Shown piece after piece: positions 32,336-33,424 of a stretch of 33,424 nt of DNA (the stretch's first letter is position 1; each line of letters starts with the position of its first letter). The stretch spans positions 1 to 33,424 of the forward strand of contig CANGYM010000007.1 in NCBI GenBank assembly GCA_947458145.1. Reading direction: 5' to 3'. A program made the position numbers and the translations under genes. The notes beneath the pieces were generated by a model. That model was not told the DNA's origin and searched no databases. It was given only the letters and a program-made list of their open reading frames with translations. The stretch comes from Alphaproteobacteria bacterium. GTDB lineage: Bacteria; Pseudomonadota; Alphaproteobacteria; JAJTHO01; CANGYM01.

Positions 32336-33424
32336 ATGACGACATCTTTATCTTTCCGCATCAAAAGCGGTGGGTTTTGGCTTACCCTTTTTTTAATCAC
32401 CCTGTCTTTGTCGGCGTTTGCCCAAGAGACAAAAAACAAACCCCTTTCTGTGAACATTACCAAAGGCAACCTAATCAAAAGCCATACCGTCCCCACCGTA
32501 AAGGAAGCCACCCGCACCATCCAGCAAACCCCTGGCGGTGTTGAGGTTGTGCCGCTAGAGGCCATCGAAAACCGCTATATCCAGAATTTTCAGGACACGT
32601 TGTCCTTTGTCCCTGGGGTGTATGCCCAAAAACGCTTTGGGGAGGAGGTTCGGCTGTCCATTCGGGGATCTGGCCTGTCCCGCGGCTTTCATATGCGGGG
32701 AATTACCCTGCTGCAGGATGGGATTCCCTTTAATCTGGCCGATGGGGGGGGGGATTTTCAAGAGGTTGATCCCCTAGCCCTGCAGTATATCGAGGTTTAT
32801 AAGGGGGGCAACGCGCTGGCCTACGGCGGCAACAGTCTGGGCGGGGCCATCAATATGGTTTCCCACACGGGTTACACCGCCAGCGGCAACCAAGTGCGCC
32901 TTGAGGCTGGATCCGAGAGCACCGTTCGCGCCCATGCCAGCAGCGGGGCTGTGTTCGATGATCAGGATATGTTCCTGAGCCTAACCAACACCACCAGCAA
33001 CGGGTTTCGCCAGCACAGCGATCAGGGCAGCGTCAAACTGAACAGCAATTACGGCATCAAGGTCCGTGATGATCTGGAAACACGGTTTTACCTGAGCGGG
33101 AACATTATTGAACAAGACCTCCCCGGAACCCTCAGCCGTGAAGATGCCCTGAATAACCCCGATAAAGCCAACCCTGCGCAGGTTAAGGGGGATCAGAAGC
33201 GGGATATCCGTTCGCTGCGCCTGTCCAACAAAACCACCTACACCCTTTCCAACACACAAACGGTGGAGGGCGGGATGTTTTTAAACCGCAAAGACCTGTT
33301 TCACCCGATTTTCGCGGTAGTGGATCAGGAAAGTTCGGATTATGGGGGATTTGGAACCCTGAAGGGATCCTATGATCTGGCGGGGCATGCCAACCGGTAT
33401 CGGGCTGGCTTTACGGCCCAAGCG
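32336..33424 (+). CDS. TonB-dependent outer-membrane receptor (3' end outside window)
   Basis: Open for 363 codons to the window edge with no stop. AGGAG lies seven bases before the ATG. Residues 1-30 form a signal peptide ending LSAFA before QETK. The plug domain is clear: PGGVEVVPLEAIENRYIQNF, LSFVPGVYAQKRFGEEVRLS, then IRGSGLSRGFHMRGITLLQD, GIPFNLADGGGDFQEVDPLA and IEVYKGGNALAYGGNSLGGA. Barrel strands begin at about residue 180. Its ligand is not readable; the upstream DUF2946 gene suggests a metal such as copper, while the plug also resembles siderophore receptors. It forms a likely unit with DUF2946, 77 bases upstream. Confidence 0.92.
   Translation, partial: MTTSLSFRIKSGGFWLTLFLITLSLSAFAQETKNKPLSVNITKGNLIKSHTVPTVKEATRTIQQTPGGVEVVPLEAIENRYIQNFQDTLSFVPGVYAQKRFGEEVRLSIRGSGLSRGFHMRGITLLQDGIPFNLADGGGDFQEVDPLALQYIEVYKGGNALAYGGNSLGGAINMVSHTGYTASGNQVRLEAGSESTVRAHASSGAVFDDQDMFLSLTNTTSNGFRQHSDQGSVKLNSNYGIKVRDDLETRFYLSGNIIEQDLPGTLSREDALNNPDKANPAQVKGDQKRDIRSLRLSNKTTYTLSNTQTVEGGMFLNRKDLFHPIFAVVDQESSDYGGFGTLKGSYDLAGHANRYRAGFTAQA

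Overview
The window looks like chromosomal DNA of an alphaproteobacterium with moderately high GC. Supporting signs are the ThyX-type thymidylate synthase, the alphaproteobacterial styles of MetC, PurM and EF-Ts, a DUF2066 gene divergent from purM, and promoters of the TTGnnn-17-TATnnn type. I cannot name the genus. Most of the 33.4 kb is housekeeping genes packed tightly on both strands. No tRNA, rRNA or CRISPR array was seen, and no gene-free stretch exceeds 300 bases.

Layout. 1-4.2 kb: the 3' part of thyX, then a 1077-residue transglutaminase/DUF2126 protein. 4.2-6.4 kb: an accessory patch with two unknown small genes, the tail and right end of an IS3/IS481-like insertion sequence, and a BRO-N/DinD-type antirepressor gene. 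6.2-8.5 kb (minus): cysI and a precorrin-2 dehydrogenase, with the antirepressor downstream in the same direction. 8.6-11.7 kb (plus): rnd, an orphan amino-acid ABC permease, and metC coupled to it. 11.7-16.6 kb (minus): cmoA, an ICMT/PEMT-like membrane methyltransferase and mutS as a likely operon, plus aqpZ with its own terminator. 16.7-18.9 kb: DUF2066 and purM, divergent. 18.9-22.5 kb (minus): rpsB, tsf and a hybrid sensor kinase. 22.8-26.0 kb (plus): carB. 26.0-27.1 kb: a second, decayed copy of the cysG-tail/BRO-N segment, then a GFA-family gene. 27.1-29.8 kb (minus): a subtilisin-like autotransporter. 30.0-33.4 kb (plus): dxs, a DUF2946 gene and the 5' part of a TonB-dependent receptor.

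Main result of the hunt. A segment of about 0.6 kb occurs twice in inverted orientation, at 5740-6403 (minus) and 26036-26647 (plus). Both copies carry the last codons of a siroheme-synthesis gene followed by the BRO-N part of the antirepressor gene. In the first copy both genes are intact. In the second, the siroheme-gene tail is a relic with an internal deletion of about 50 bases and a frameshift, while the BRO-N half is about 97% identical and open for 158 codons before it is cut off. This dates the second copy as derived and suggests gene conversion, or selection on a shortened BRO-N protein.

Other points: an insertion-sequence remnant abutting the antirepressor gene, cmoA paired with a membrane methyltransferase instead of cmoB, a sensor kinase with a second receiver domain lacking its phosphoacceptor Asp, and a possibly leaderless transglutaminase gene.
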